Shown one piece after another: positions 1 through 6,926 of a DNA stretch of 8,929 nt (positions within the stretch are counted from its first letter, which is position 1; every line of letters starts with the position of its first letter). Location: contig CAMDBY010000066.1 in the NCBI GenBank assembly GCA_945889575.1, positions 1-8,929 on the forward strand. The letters are read 5' to 3'. The notes below the pieces were generated by a model. That model ran no database searches, was not told where the DNA came from, and was given only the letters and a program-made list of their open reading frames with translations. Source of the stretch: Bifidobacterium breve. GTDB taxonomy: Bacteria; Actinomycetota; Acidimicrobiia; Acidimicrobiales; Ilumatobacteraceae. A program made the position numbers and the translations under genes.

Positions 1-19
1 CAGTTAGCCTCTACTGCCT

Positions 20-1306
20 ATGTCAGGCACCTACGACCCCAATGGCCCGTTGCGTGTTGCATACCTTACGTATCGCGGTAAACCTCATGTTGGCGGACAA
101 GGCGTATACACACGTCACCTCACTAAAGCACTCGCAGATCTCGGACACACTGTTGAAGTTTTCGGCGGACAGCCGTACCCAGTTCTTGATGATCGCATCG
201 CGATGCACAAACTGCCGAGCCTTGATATTTTCAACGATGCATACCCAGGGCGGATGCCCGCATACTGGGAGATCAAAACATGGCCAGACGTTGTAGAGAC
301 TGCCCGGTACATGACAGGTCAGTTCTCTGAACCACTTGCATTTTCAAAGCGCGCACTTCGCACACTGACTCCCCGGGTGAATGACTTCGATCTTGTCCAT
401 GACAACCAGTGCCTTGGTTGGGACATCTTGAAAATTGAAAAGATCATTCCGACAATCGTCACGTTGCACCACCCCATCACGAAAGATCGTGAATTGGAAA
501 TGAGTCATGCACCAAACCGCTGGAAGCGCCGCTCTGTTGGTCGTTGGTATTCATTCGTTGAGATGCAAGGAAAAGTCGCGAGCAAAATGCCTCGTATTGT
601 TGTTGTTAGCGAGAACAGCATCACTGACATCAACAAAGATATGGGCGTATCGCGCGACCGCATGCGTCTTGTGCCCGTTGGAGTTGATCCTGACCTTTTC
701 AAACCACTGCCTCATATCGCGCGCGAACCTGGTCGATTAATTACTACAGCATCAGCTGACGTTGCTTTAAAAGGACTTTCCTATCTACTCGAAGCGATGG
801 CGCTCTTGCGCAAAGATCGCGATATCCGCCTCACCATTATCGGTAAGCCTCGTCCCGGGCACAGCATGGACCTCATTGATTCGCTCGGATTACGCCCACA
901 TATTGATTTCGTCTCCGGCGTTACTGACGAACGCATCGTTGAGTTGTATGCAGAAGCTGAACTTGCCGTTGTACCGAGCTTGTATGAAGGATTCAGTCTT
1001 CCCGCAATTGAAGCCATGAGCACAGGCATATGTCTTGTTGCAACAGACGGTGGCGCATTGCCCGAAGTAACGGGCACACACAATGAGACTGTGTTGCAAT
1101 GCGCAGCTGCAAATGCCGAAGCACTGGCAGCATTGATTGCTACTGGTCTTGACAGTGCAGAACTTCGCGCCCGAATTGGTGAAGCAGGTCGTCAACGAGT
1201 CGTATCACGCTGGACGTGGAAACAATGTGCAGAACTCACCGTTGAGCAATATCGCGAAGTGCTCGACATGCCCCATAATCGCGCCAAACTAGAAAAGCGT
1301 CGCTGA
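20..1306 (+). CDS. GT4-family glycosyltransferase
   Basis: A 428-residue retaining glycosyltransferase of the GT-B fold, probably cytosolic or peripheral at the membrane. It should transfer a sugar from a nucleotide sugar to an unknown acceptor. The N-terminal domain opens with the glycine-rich loop GGQGV (residues 25–29), typical of GT4 enzymes. A VHDNQCLG segment and the THHPIT-like segment LHHPIT lie in the acceptor half. The C-terminal donor domain follows VVVSEN (194–199) and PVGVDP (219–224), and contains the E-x7-E signature EGFSLPAIE with E323 and E331. The start is the first ATG after an in-frame TAG at 5–7; no Shine-Dalgarno is visible in the 19 bases upstream. It is the first gene of a three-gene run, ending one base before the methyltransferase start. 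From memory, very similar proteins are widespread in actinobacteria next to the same partners. The family call is secure; the sugar and acceptor are unknown. Confidence 0.9.
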   Translation: MSGTYDPNGPLRVAYLTYRGKPHVGGQGVYTRHLTKALADLGHTVEVFGGQPYPVLDDRIAMHKLPSLDIFNDAYPGRMPAYWEIKTWPDVVETARYMTGQFSEPLAFSKRALRTLTPRVNDFDLVHDNQCLGWDILKIEKIIPTIVTLHHPITKDRELEMSHAPNRWKRRSVGRWYSFVEMQGKVASKMPRIVVVSENSITDINKDMGVSRDRMRLVPVGVDPDLFKPLPHIAREPGRLITTASADVALKGLSYLLEAMALLRKDRDIRLTIIGKPRPGHSMDLIDSLGLRPHIDFVSGVTDERIVELYAEAELAVVPSLYEGFSLPAIEAMSTGICLVATDGGALPEVTGTHNETVLQCAAANAEALAALIATGLDSAELRARIGEAGRQRVVSRWTWKQCAELTVEQYREVLDMPHNRAKLEKRR

Positions 1307-1307
1307 C

Positions 1308-2045
1308 ATGTTGACAATTCGTTTTAATCGTCTGGGTCTTCGTCCCGGAGACAAGTTTCTTGATGCAGGGGCCGGATTTGGTCGTCACGCATTTGAAGCA
1401 GCTCGCCAAGGCGCAACTGTGTTCGCCCTTGATTATGCAGCAGAAGAGGTGCTCACCACTCGTAATACCTTCGGCGCGATGTTGGAAGCCAAACAAATTA
1501 CGGAAAAGGTATACGGCGGAGTACTCCGCGGGGATGCAACCAAACTCCCCTTCGAAGACAACACCTTTGATTGTGTTGTCACATCAGAAGTTCTCGAACA
1601 TATTCAAGATGATGTCAGTGTCATTTCAGAACTACATCGCGTCTTAAAACCAGGTGGTTCACTTGGTGTCACTGTTCCATCGTGGTGGCCAGAAAAAATC
1701 AACTGGATGTTGTCTGATGAATACCACGCACCAAAAAGTGTTGGTGGCCACGTTCGTATCTACTCAGCTACAGAACTGAAGGCAAAACTTCGTTCTGCCG
1801 GACTTGAAGTTACAGATAGCCATCACGCTCACGCTTTGCACTCACCCTATTGGTGGTTGAAATGTGCAGTCGGTCCTCGCAATAACGATCATTCATTGGT
1901 GAAGAAGTACCGCGAATTCCTTGAATGGGACATCATGACCCAGCCACGCTCAATGCAAGTTGCCGAGCGCGCACTGAGCCCACTTATGGGTAAAAGCTTT
2001 GTTGTCTACTCACGCAAACCACTAACTGTCGGAGCAGCTGTATGA
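1308..2045 (+). CDS. Class I SAM-dependent methyltransferase (Methyltransf_11 type)
   Basis: A 245-residue S-adenosylmethionine-dependent methyltransferase of the UbiE-like Rossmann class. Motif I is LDAGAGFGRH (18–27), and the ribose-binding acidic residue is probably D42 in ALDYA. A GDATKLPF segment (75–82) precedes NTFD. EVLEHI (94–99) and LKPGG (113–117) complete the usual motifs. The C-terminal half is rich in Trp, Tyr and His (VPSWWPEK, HSPYWWLK) and probably forms the substrate pocket; it gives no clear substrate. The ATG lies one base after the glycosyltransferase stop, and the stop overlaps the next gene's start as ATGA (2042–2045), so the three genes are very likely co-transcribed and the third translationally coupled. 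The expected job is O- or C-methylation of a product of the neighbouring enzymes, which is inference from context. A ubiquinone/menaquinone methyltransferase is unlikely given these neighbours. Confidence 0.88.
   Translation: MLTIRFNRLGLRPGDKFLDAGAGFGRHAFEAARQGATVFALDYAAEEVLTTRNTFGAMLEAKQITEKVYGGVLRGDATKLPFEDNTFDCVVTSEVLEHIQDDVSVISELHRVLKPGGSLGVTVPSWWPEKINWMLSDEYHAPKSVGGHVRIYSATELKAKLRSAGLEVTDSHHAHALHSPYWWLKCAVGPRNNDHSLVKKYREFLEWDIMTQPRSMQVAERALSPLMGKSFVVYSRKPLTVGAAV
2031..2034 (+). promoter_or_regulatory. Shine-Dalgarno GGAG for the toroid gene
   Basis: GGAG lies seven bases before the ATG at 2042, inside the end of the methyltransferase gene. Together with the ATGA overlap it supports this start and coupled translation. 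Confidence 0.5.
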
Positions 2046-3118
2046 CCACACGTTCCATGCCTCACCTTCCAGGAATTCTCACTACAGCTGACCTTGCGCG
2101 CACTGCAGATTCCATTCAGGCATTGCAATTACCAAACGGAATGATTCCGTGGTATCCAAATGGCCATTGCGACCCGTGGAATCATGTTGAAACAGCAATG
2201 GCTCTCAACATCATGGGCCGAGACGAAGCTGCTCTTTCTGCATACAAATGGCTTGCCGACATTCAACATGAAGATGGTTCATGGTTTAACTACTACATGC
2301 CAGATACAACAATCGAAGACGCCAAACTCGATACAAATGTCAATGCATACATTGCAGTTGGCGTGTGGACCCATTGGTTATGCACCCGCGATCTTGCTGC
2401 AGTATCTGCCTTGTGGCCAACTGTACGAAAAGCCCTTCAATGGGTTTTGTCAATGCGTCGTGAAGATGGATCTATCGTTTGGGCCAGAGAAGTTGATTCA
2501 CAACCATGGGACTATGCACTACTGACGGGCTGTTCGAGTATTCGTCATGCACTTCATTGCGGCGCTGCACTGGGAGACCTTCTTGGTGACTCCCAGCCAG
2601 AATGGACCGCTGCGGCTGATGCAATTGATGTACTCATCACTTCCAATCTTGATGCATTCGAGCCAAAGGCTCGATGGGCAATGGACTGGTACTACCCCGT
2701 ACTCACCGGCGCAATGACCGGAGCCCACGCAAAAGCGCGTCTCGCTGAAGGATGGGACCGTTTCGTTCTCGATGACCGAGGCGTGCGTTGTGTCGATGAC
2801 GAACAATGGGTCACTGCAGCAGAAACAAGTGAATGCGCGATTGCCCATTGCGCAGCTGGCGATCGCGACATCGCTCGTGAACTCATTTTGTGGACCATGC
2901 CTCACCGCCGTGAAGACGGTGCATATTGGACCGGCATTGTGTATCCAGCAGAACCAGAAAAAATGATTGTTCGTTTTCCTGCCGATGAATACAGTGCGTA
3001 CACCGCTGCTGCAATCATTCTTGCTGCAGATGCAATTAGCGGCGGATCTCCTGCTTCAACATTGTTTACGCAACCAATGGCGCGTCGTAACGCACACCTA
3101 AAAGTTCGCGCTCTCTAG
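2042..3118 (+). CDS. Alpha/alpha-toroid protein, 'prenyltransferase/squalene cyclase-like'
   Basis: A 358-residue soluble protein built from helical repeats, with no signal peptide or membrane segment. QW-like turns recur: LPNGMIPWY (30–38), HEDGSW (76–81), REDGSIVW (140–147) and REDGAYW (290–296). This is the pattern of the (alpha/alpha)6 toroid shared by terpene cyclases, protein prenyltransferases and several glycosidases. Actinobacterial homologues are usually auto-annotated as prenyltransferases. However, I see no DxDD cyclase motif; the nearest acidic segment is KLDTN (95–99). Other conserved-looking acidic or aromatic clusters are CDPWNHVE (43–50), WAMDWYYP (212–219) and FPADEYSAY (312–320). 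The function could therefore be a lyase or hydrolase on a saccharide rather than isoprenoid chemistry. It is third in the operon, coupled by ATGA to the methyltransferase. The fold class is likely; the activity is unknown. Confidence 0.72.
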   Translation: MTTRSMPHLPGILTTADLARTADSIQALQLPNGMIPWYPNGHCDPWNHVETAMALNIMGRDEAALSAYKWLADIQHEDGSWFNYYMPDTTIEDAKLDTNVNAYIAVGVWTHWLCTRDLAAVSALWPTVRKALQWVLSMRREDGSIVWAREVDSQPWDYALLTGCSSIRHALHCGAALGDLLGDSQPEWTAAADAIDVLITSNLDAFEPKARWAMDWYYPVLTGAMTGAHAKARLAEGWDRFVLDDRGVRCVDDEQWVTAAETSECAIAHCAAGDRDIARELILWTMPHRREDGAYWTGIVYPAEPEKMIVRFPADEYSAYTAAAIILAADAISGGSPASTLFTQPMARRNAHLKVRAL

Positions 3119-3759
3119 TGTCGACGCAATACGCGCAACGAACCCGTTGTACTGACATCTTCAAACAATCCGCTTTCGATTGCAGGAAGATAAATATTTT
3201 CATACGGCGGCCGACCACCATCAGCAGGGTTCGGAAACACGTCATGAATGGCAAGGGTTCCACCCTGTGCGACTCGTGGTGTCCACAATTGGTAATCCAA
3301 TGTGGCTGGTTCAACCCCGTGCCCACCATCAATAAACAAAAAAGCAAGAGGCGTTGTCCAATGACGCGCGATGGTCGGTGAATCACCAACCATCGTGACT
3401 ACTGAATCAGCGAGTCCTGCATCAAGAATTGTGGCGCGAAAAAATGGAAGCGTATCCATGCGACCCGTGCGTGAATCAACCAATGACGTGTCATGCCATT
3501 CCCATCCCGGTTGGTTCTCTTCACTGCCAAAGTGATGATCAATTGCAAATAACGTCGTCTTGGATTCTCGCGCAGCTCCGCCCAACCACACTGTTGAACG
3601 ACCACAATATGAACCAACTTCGACAAAAGGTGCCTTTGGTACTGCTTGTGCGGCATGCACTGCTGCAACATACAAGGCATCACCCTCATCTTCTGGCATA
3701 AAACCTTGCGCTGCTAACGCATGACGGCGTAGTTCTGAATTGAGCGGCGAAATTGACAC
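3115..3759 (-). CDS. Class I SAM-dependent methyltransferase (Methyltransf_24 / MdmC-like)
   Basis: A 214-residue small-molecule O-methyltransferase-type Rossmann protein. Motif I is VEVGSYCGRST (46–56), followed by AIDHH with D74, then FIDGGHG (142–148, D144) and the IHD segment (171–173, H172 and D173). These positions match the D-x-x-H...HD arrangement of the Methyltransf_24/MdmC group, in which acidic and His residues can bind a metal and the hydroxyl acceptor. The start is a GTG at 3759, chosen because a −10 box (TAGGGT) sits at exactly −12 to −7 and makes the mRNA leaderless; no Shine-Dalgarno exists. It converges on the toroid gene and their stop codons share CTAG. From memory, this protein accompanies the GT4–methyltransferase–toroid trio in many actinobacteria, so it probably works on the same product, which is inference. 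Confidence 0.85.
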   Translation of the reverse strand: MSISPLNSELRRHALAAQGFMPEDEGDALYVAAVHAAQAVPKAPFVEVGSYCGRSTVWLGGAARESKTTLFAIDHHFGSEENQPGWEWHDTSLVDSRTGRMDTLPFFRATILDAGLADSVVTMVGDSPTIARHWTTPLAFLFIDGGHGVEPATLDYQLWTPRVAQGGTLAIHDVFPNPADGGRPPYENIYLPAIESGLFEDVSTTGSLRVLRRH

Positions 3760-3765
3760 GATTCG

Positions 3766-3771
3766 ACCCTA
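3766..3771 (-). promoter_or_regulatory. −10 box TAGGGT, leaderless promoter of the MdmC-like gene
   Basis: Read on the − strand, TAGGGT occupies −12 to −7 relative to the GTG at 3759. This is the spacing expected for an actinobacterial TANNNT element whose transcript begins at the start codon. No convincing −35 box is visible. It overlaps the opposing −10 box by two bases. Confidence 0.6.
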
Positions 3772-3775
3772 CTAT
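3770..3775 (+). promoter_or_regulatory. −10 box TACTAT, leaderless promoter of tesB
   Basis: TACTAT lies at −12 to −7 relative to the ATG at 3782, again the exact leaderless geometry. It decides the tesB start against the longer in-frame TTG at 3740. A −35 box at normal spacing is not evident. Confidence 0.65.
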
Positions 3776-3781
3776 GGGGTG

Positions 3782-4642
3782 ATGGCTACACCACTTGATG
3801 AACTCATCACATTGCTCGATCTGGAATCAATTGAAGTAAATCTCTTTCGCGGAGTCTCCCCCATTGAAAATCGGGTTCGCGTGTTCGGCGGTCAAGTTGC
3901 TGGTCAATCACTCGTAGCCGCATCACGCACGGTCGATGAAAATGCGCGACATGTTCATTCACTCCACGCTTATTTCTTGCGTCCGGGAGACCCAGCCGCA
4001 CCAATTTTGTATCAGGTAGATCGTCTGCGCGATGGCAGAAGTTTCACCACTCGTCGTGTCGTTGCCATTCAGCACGGTGAAGTCATCTTCAACTTGCAAG
4101 CAAGTTTTCATGCATTTGAACCAGGTCTTGATTGGCAGATACCCGCCCCTCTTGGTCTTCCTGATCCAGAAACTCTTCCTGACTTCAAGACCCGCATGGA
4201 ACCGCATAAAGAAGAAATCGGTGATTGGTACGACCATCCTCGCCCGATTGACTTGCGCTATCCCGATGGCGAACCCATCAATCGCTCTGGCATTGAATCA
4301 TCTGGCCAGCGCGTGTGGTTGCGCGCTGACGGCACATTGCCCGATGACCCAGTTCTGAATGCATGCATTGCAACATATGCAAGCGATATGACCCTTCTCG
4401 ACACGGCTTTGTTGCCTCATGGCCTTGGTTGGAACGAAGGCGGAATTCAGATGGCAAGCCTCGACCACGCAATGTGGTTTCATCGCCCTTTCCGCGCAGA
4501 CCAATGGCATTTGTACGACCAGCATGCAATCTCAACATCTAACTCACGTGGTCTTGCCGGTGGTTCGATCTTCACGCAAGACGGACACTTGGCAGTCACA
4601 GTTGTTCAAGAGGGCCTCATTCGAGTTAGGCCTAATGAGTAG
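3782..4642 (+). CDS. tesB: Acyl-CoA thioesterase II (TesB, double hotdog)
   Basis: A 286-residue cytosolic thioesterase, the same size as E. coli TesB, which hydrolyses medium- and long-chain acyl-CoA to free fatty acid and CoA. The N-terminal hotdog has VFGGQVAGQS and HSLHAYFLRPGD. The C-terminal hotdog has MASLDHAMWFHRPFR and VVQEGL. The E. coli catalytic residues D204, T228 and Q278 correspond to D202, S226 and Q276 here; Ser in place of Thr is a conservative swap. The annotated start is ATG 3782 rather than TTG 3740: the product then begins like TesB proteins (ATPLDELITLLDLE), the start has a leaderless −10 box, and it does not overlap the divergent gene. The sugar dehydrogenase gene follows after three bases, so the two probably share a transcript, although no functional link is obvious. 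Confidence 0.94.
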   Translation: MATPLDELITLLDLESIEVNLFRGVSPIENRVRVFGGQVAGQSLVAASRTVDENARHVHSLHAYFLRPGDPAAPILYQVDRLRDGRSFTTRRVVAIQHGEVIFNLQASFHAFEPGLDWQIPAPLGLPDPETLPDFKTRMEPHKEEIGDWYDHPRPIDLRYPDGEPINRSGIESSGQRVWLRADGTLPDDPVLNACIATYASDMTLLDTALLPHGLGWNEGGIQMASLDHAMWFHRPFRADQWHLYDQHAISTSNSRGLAGGSIFTQDGHLAVTVVQEGLIRVRPNE

Positions 4643-4645
4643 AGA

Positions 4646-5908
4646 ATGCGGCGCATTGCTTCACTCATCATTGTATTTATTTTGACAACTAGTTGTGGCA
4701 GTACGACCACAACCGCAACAACCTCGTCTACGACCACAACTATCGCACCGACTACAACAACCACAGCTACAACGAGAACTGTCGCACCGGCTACGACAAC
4801 ATCTATTGCCCTTTCCGGGGCTGTCTCTTATTCTTCAAGAGAAATTGGAAAATTGGCAGGAGCTGTTGACCTCATCCAGCGTGACACAGCTGACTCATAC
4901 TTTTATGTAGTTTCTCGCTTTGGAATCATCCAACGTTGGCGCCCAGACGGAACCGTTCTTGACACAGTTCTAGACATCTCTCGTGCAACAACATCGGAAG
5001 GCGAACGTGGCCTCTTAGGTTTAGCCTTCCGAAAAACTAATAAAAAATGGGAAGCCTTCATCAATTTCACAGATCTTTCTGGGGACACGATTATTTCTCG
5101 ATTTGATGTGACGTCAGATGGAAAAATCGTCTCAAGTGCTACACCTTCCGGTTCAGAGATTCTGAAAATTGCTCAGCCCTACTCAAATCACAATGGTGGT
5201 GCAGTCGTCGTTGGCCCAGACAACATGCTGTACATCGGTACTGGTGATGGCGGTAGTGCAGATGACCCAGAACGACGTGCCCTAGATAAAAGTCAACTTC
5301 TGGGAAAAATATTGAGAATTAATCCGCGCAACTCTGGTTACGACATTCCCTCAGATAACCCCTTTGTTGATACTCCGGGTGCTCGTGGAGAGATCTGGTC
5401 ACTCGGATTACGTAATCCATGGAGATTCAACTTCGATGTTTTTGGAAATATCTGGATCGCAGACGTCGGTCAAAATAAGTGGGAGGAAGTCAATGTCAGC
5501 CCAGGAACATCCAAAATTCCCGGAGGTAGAGGGTTGAGTTTTGGATGGAGCGCATATGAAGGAAATCACGCCTTCAATGCCGACGTTGATTCACCAGGCG
5601 CCGTATCTCCCGTCTTTGAATACGAGCACAAGGACGGTGCGTGTTCAATATCTGGTGGCGCAATTGGTACCAATACAACCACTTCTGGCCGAGCTGGTTG
5701 GTATTTCTTCGGTGACTACTGCACCGGAATTGTGACGGCAATTCTGACTGATGGCACATCAACCGCTGCATCTGAGACCGTGTTGAAGGACTTGGGCAAC
5801 ATCACTGCTGTTCGCAGTACCTTCGACGGAATGTTTGTGATTTCCCTTGAGGGGACAGTGCGCCGAGTAATTTCAACTCGCCAAGGCTCTAGCGGCGAGT
5901 CCCCATAA
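4646..5908 (+). CDS. PQQ-dependent aldose (glucose/sorbosone-type) dehydrogenase, putative lipoprotein
   Basis: A 420-residue exported six-bladed beta-propeller of the GSDH family (Pfam GSDH; YliI/Asd-like), expected to oxidise aldose sugars at C1 with PQQ and calcium. The signal peptide MRRIASLIIVFIL ends in TTSC, giving a likely lipidated Cys at residue 17. The −3 residue is Thr rather than the usual Leu, so the lipobox is imperfect. Residues 18–55 form a Thr-rich stalk. The propeller follows: ERGLLGLAF (120–128), NHNGGAVV with the probable catalytic base H182, IGTGDGG (197–203), LLGKILRINP (218–227), LGLRNPWRF (253–261) whose R256–N257 match the PQQ-binding Arg-Asn pair, and IADVGQNKWEEVN (271–283). 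It follows tesB by three bases. Its 3' end overlaps convergent mreB by 20 bases. No PQQ synthesis genes are in view, so the cofactor may come from outside, or the protein may have diverged. Confidence 0.87.
   Translation: MRRIASLIIVFILTTSCGSTTTTATTSSTTTTIAPTTTTTATTRTVAPATTTSIALSGAVSYSSREIGKLAGAVDLIQRDTADSYFYVVSRFGIIQRWRPDGTVLDTVLDISRATTSEGERGLLGLAFRKTNKKWEAFINFTDLSGDTIISRFDVTSDGKIVSSATPSGSEILKIAQPYSNHNGGAVVVGPDNMLYIGTGDGGSADDPERRALDKSQLLGKILRINPRNSGYDIPSDNPFVDTPGARGEIWSLGLRNPWRFNFDVFGNIWIADVGQNKWEEVNVSPGTSKIPGGRGLSFGWSAYEGNHAFNADVDSPGAVSPVFEYEHKDGACSISGGAIGTNTTTSGRAGWYFFGDYCTGIVTAILTDGTSTAASETVLKDLGNITAVRSTFDGMFVISLEGTVRRVISTRQGSSGESP
4739..4798 (+). repeat. Two imperfect 21-base direct repeats, 39-base period, in the Thr-rich stalk
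   Basis: The segment at 4739–4759 recurs at 4778–4798 with three differences (18 of 21 identical), all A/G changes. The 39-base period is 13 codons and keeps the frame, encoding TIAPTTT and TVAPATT. It lies in a run of ACN Thr codons from about 4697 to 4806, so the stalk probably grew by in-frame duplication. Confidence 0.6.
5876..5900. terminator. Hairpin at the convergent 3' ends of the sugar dehydrogenase and mreB genes
   Basis: ACTCGCC at 5876–5882 pairs perfectly with GGCGAGT at 5894–5900, with an 11-base loop. The mreB stop (5891–5889) lies in the loop, and the dehydrogenase stop (5906–5908) is just outside. There is no T tract on either strand, so as an intrinsic terminator it is weak. 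A bidirectional, U-less actinobacterial-type terminator is possible. Confidence 0.35.
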
Positions 5909-6893
5909 ACATGCCTCGCAGGGCCTGGTAGTTCTCAATACAGTGACCTGCGCCCAGCACCACTGCCTCAAGTGGCTGTGGTGACATCTTGACAGGCACT
6001 TCAGTTTCACGTTCGATTCGAGCAGCGAGCCCGCGGAGCATTCCGCCACCGCCTACTAAGTACATGCCACGTGCAAGGAAATCTTGAGCCAATTCAGGTG
6101 GGGCTTTAGCAAGACAACGCTTCACAGACAACACCATGGCAGCAACAGGTTCGTCGATTGCGAATCGCACTTCTTCTGCAGTCAAGCGAACAGTCTTTGG
6201 TAATCCAGTTACCAAGTCTCGTCCGCGAATATCTGCACTGCGATCTTGCGGGCCTGGTTCAGCTGACCCAATTTGAATCTTGATTTCTTCAGCAGTGCGC
6301 TCACCAATTGCTACACCATGTTCGCGGCGCACATAACTTTGTATAGCTGCATCAATATCAAAACTGCCAACACGAATTGCTTCAAGTGCAACAACGCCAC
6401 CCAAACTAATAACTGCAGTTTCCGTTGTGCCACCACCGATGTCGATCACCATGTTGCCAACAGGTTCATCAATGGGAAGGTTGGCACCAATAGCTGCTGC
6501 CATCGGTTGTTCAATGAGTTGCGCATCAGATGCACCGGCACGACGTGTGGCATCTGTTACCGCACGACGCTCCACTTCAGTAATTGCAGACGGAACACAG
6601 ATAACAACTTTGGGGCGTGTGAATCGGGAAACACCAACACGTTGCAGCAACAAACGAATCATGCGTTCAGTGATATCAAAGTCCGTGATTGCACCACCGC
6701 GTAATGGGCGAACAGCAACGATGTAACTGGGGGTACGGCCAATCATGTCCCACGCATCGTGTCCGGTGGCCAATACCTCACCCGATTGGCGATTTACTGC
6801 AATAACTGACGGCTCATTGAGCACGATGCCCTTGCCCTTCATGTACACCAAAGTGTTGGCGGTACCGAGGTCAATTGCGAGGTCACGAGCCAT
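5889..6893 (-). CDS. mreB: MreB, actin-like rod-shape protein
   Basis: A 334-residue bacterial actin that should polymerise under the membrane with ATP and guide lateral peptidoglycan synthesis. Phosphate-1 is IDLGTANT (7–14), phosphate-2 is IDIGGGTTE (150–158), and the adenosine loop is GGGGMLRGL (281–289). KGKGIVLNEPS (19–29) and GRTP (52–55) are typical of MreB. The length is normal. The N-terminus is short (MARDLAIDLG) and lacks an obvious amphipathic helix ahead of the first strand. At LIEQPMAAAIG, Q129 stands where E. coli E143 and T. maritima E131, the catalytic glutamate, align. The ATG at 6893 is supported by a good Shine-Dalgarno. The gene is third after moaE and a small membrane protein, and no mreC, mreD, rodA or PBP gene is near, so it is an orphan or second copy. 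Confidence 0.94.
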   Translation of the reverse strand: MARDLAIDLGTANTLVYMKGKGIVLNEPSVIAVNRQSGEVLATGHDAWDMIGRTPSYIVAVRPLRGGAITDFDITERMIRLLLQRVGVSRFTRPKVVICVPSAITEVERRAVTDATRRAGASDAQLIEQPMAAAIGANLPIDEPVGNMVIDIGGGTTETAVISLGGVVALEAIRVGSFDIDAAIQSYVRREHGVAIGERTAEEIKIQIGSAEPGPQDRSADIRGRDLVTGLPKTVRLTAEEVRFAIDEPVAAMVLSVKRCLAKAPPELAQDFLARGMYLVGGGGMLRGLAARIERETEVPVKMSPQPLEAVVLGAGHCIENYQALRGMFMGTRR

Positions 6894-6900
6894 GGTTAGG

Positions 6901-6907
6901 TCCTTCT
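6901..6907 (-). promoter_or_regulatory. Shine-Dalgarno AGAAGGA for mreB
   Basis: On the − strand AGAAGGA lies seven bases before the mreB ATG. It is the clearest ribosome binding site in the window, and contrasts with the leaderless first genes of nearby transcripts. It fits an internal operon gene that follows a 33-base gap. Confidence 0.75.
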
Positions 6908-6926
6908 ATGGAGATACGAGTTGTGC

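Noticed and set aside
5..7. TAG as the possible end of an upstream gene
   Set aside because: Too little sequence to the left to tell a real stop from chance.
3104..3143. Imperfect hairpin (GTTCG/CGAAC) around the CTAG stop junction
   Set aside because: A 21-base loop, a bulge and no T tract; too weak to call a terminator.
3753..3758. Perfect −35 consensus TTGACA before tesB
   Set aside because: It is only 11 bases from the −10 TACTAT, too short for a working promoter spacer, and lies in the first codons of the opposing gene. Probably chance.
3740..3781. Upstream in-frame TTG start giving tesB 14 extra residues
   Set aside because: It would overlap the divergent methyltransferase and ignores the leaderless −10. 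TesB proteins begin at about the ATG at 3782, and the catalytic residue numbering fits E. coli from there.
6273..6726. Long open frames on the + strand opposite mreB, and similar antisense frames elsewhere
   Set aside because: They encode no recognisable motifs and run opposite well-supported genes; they are by-products of the coding strand.
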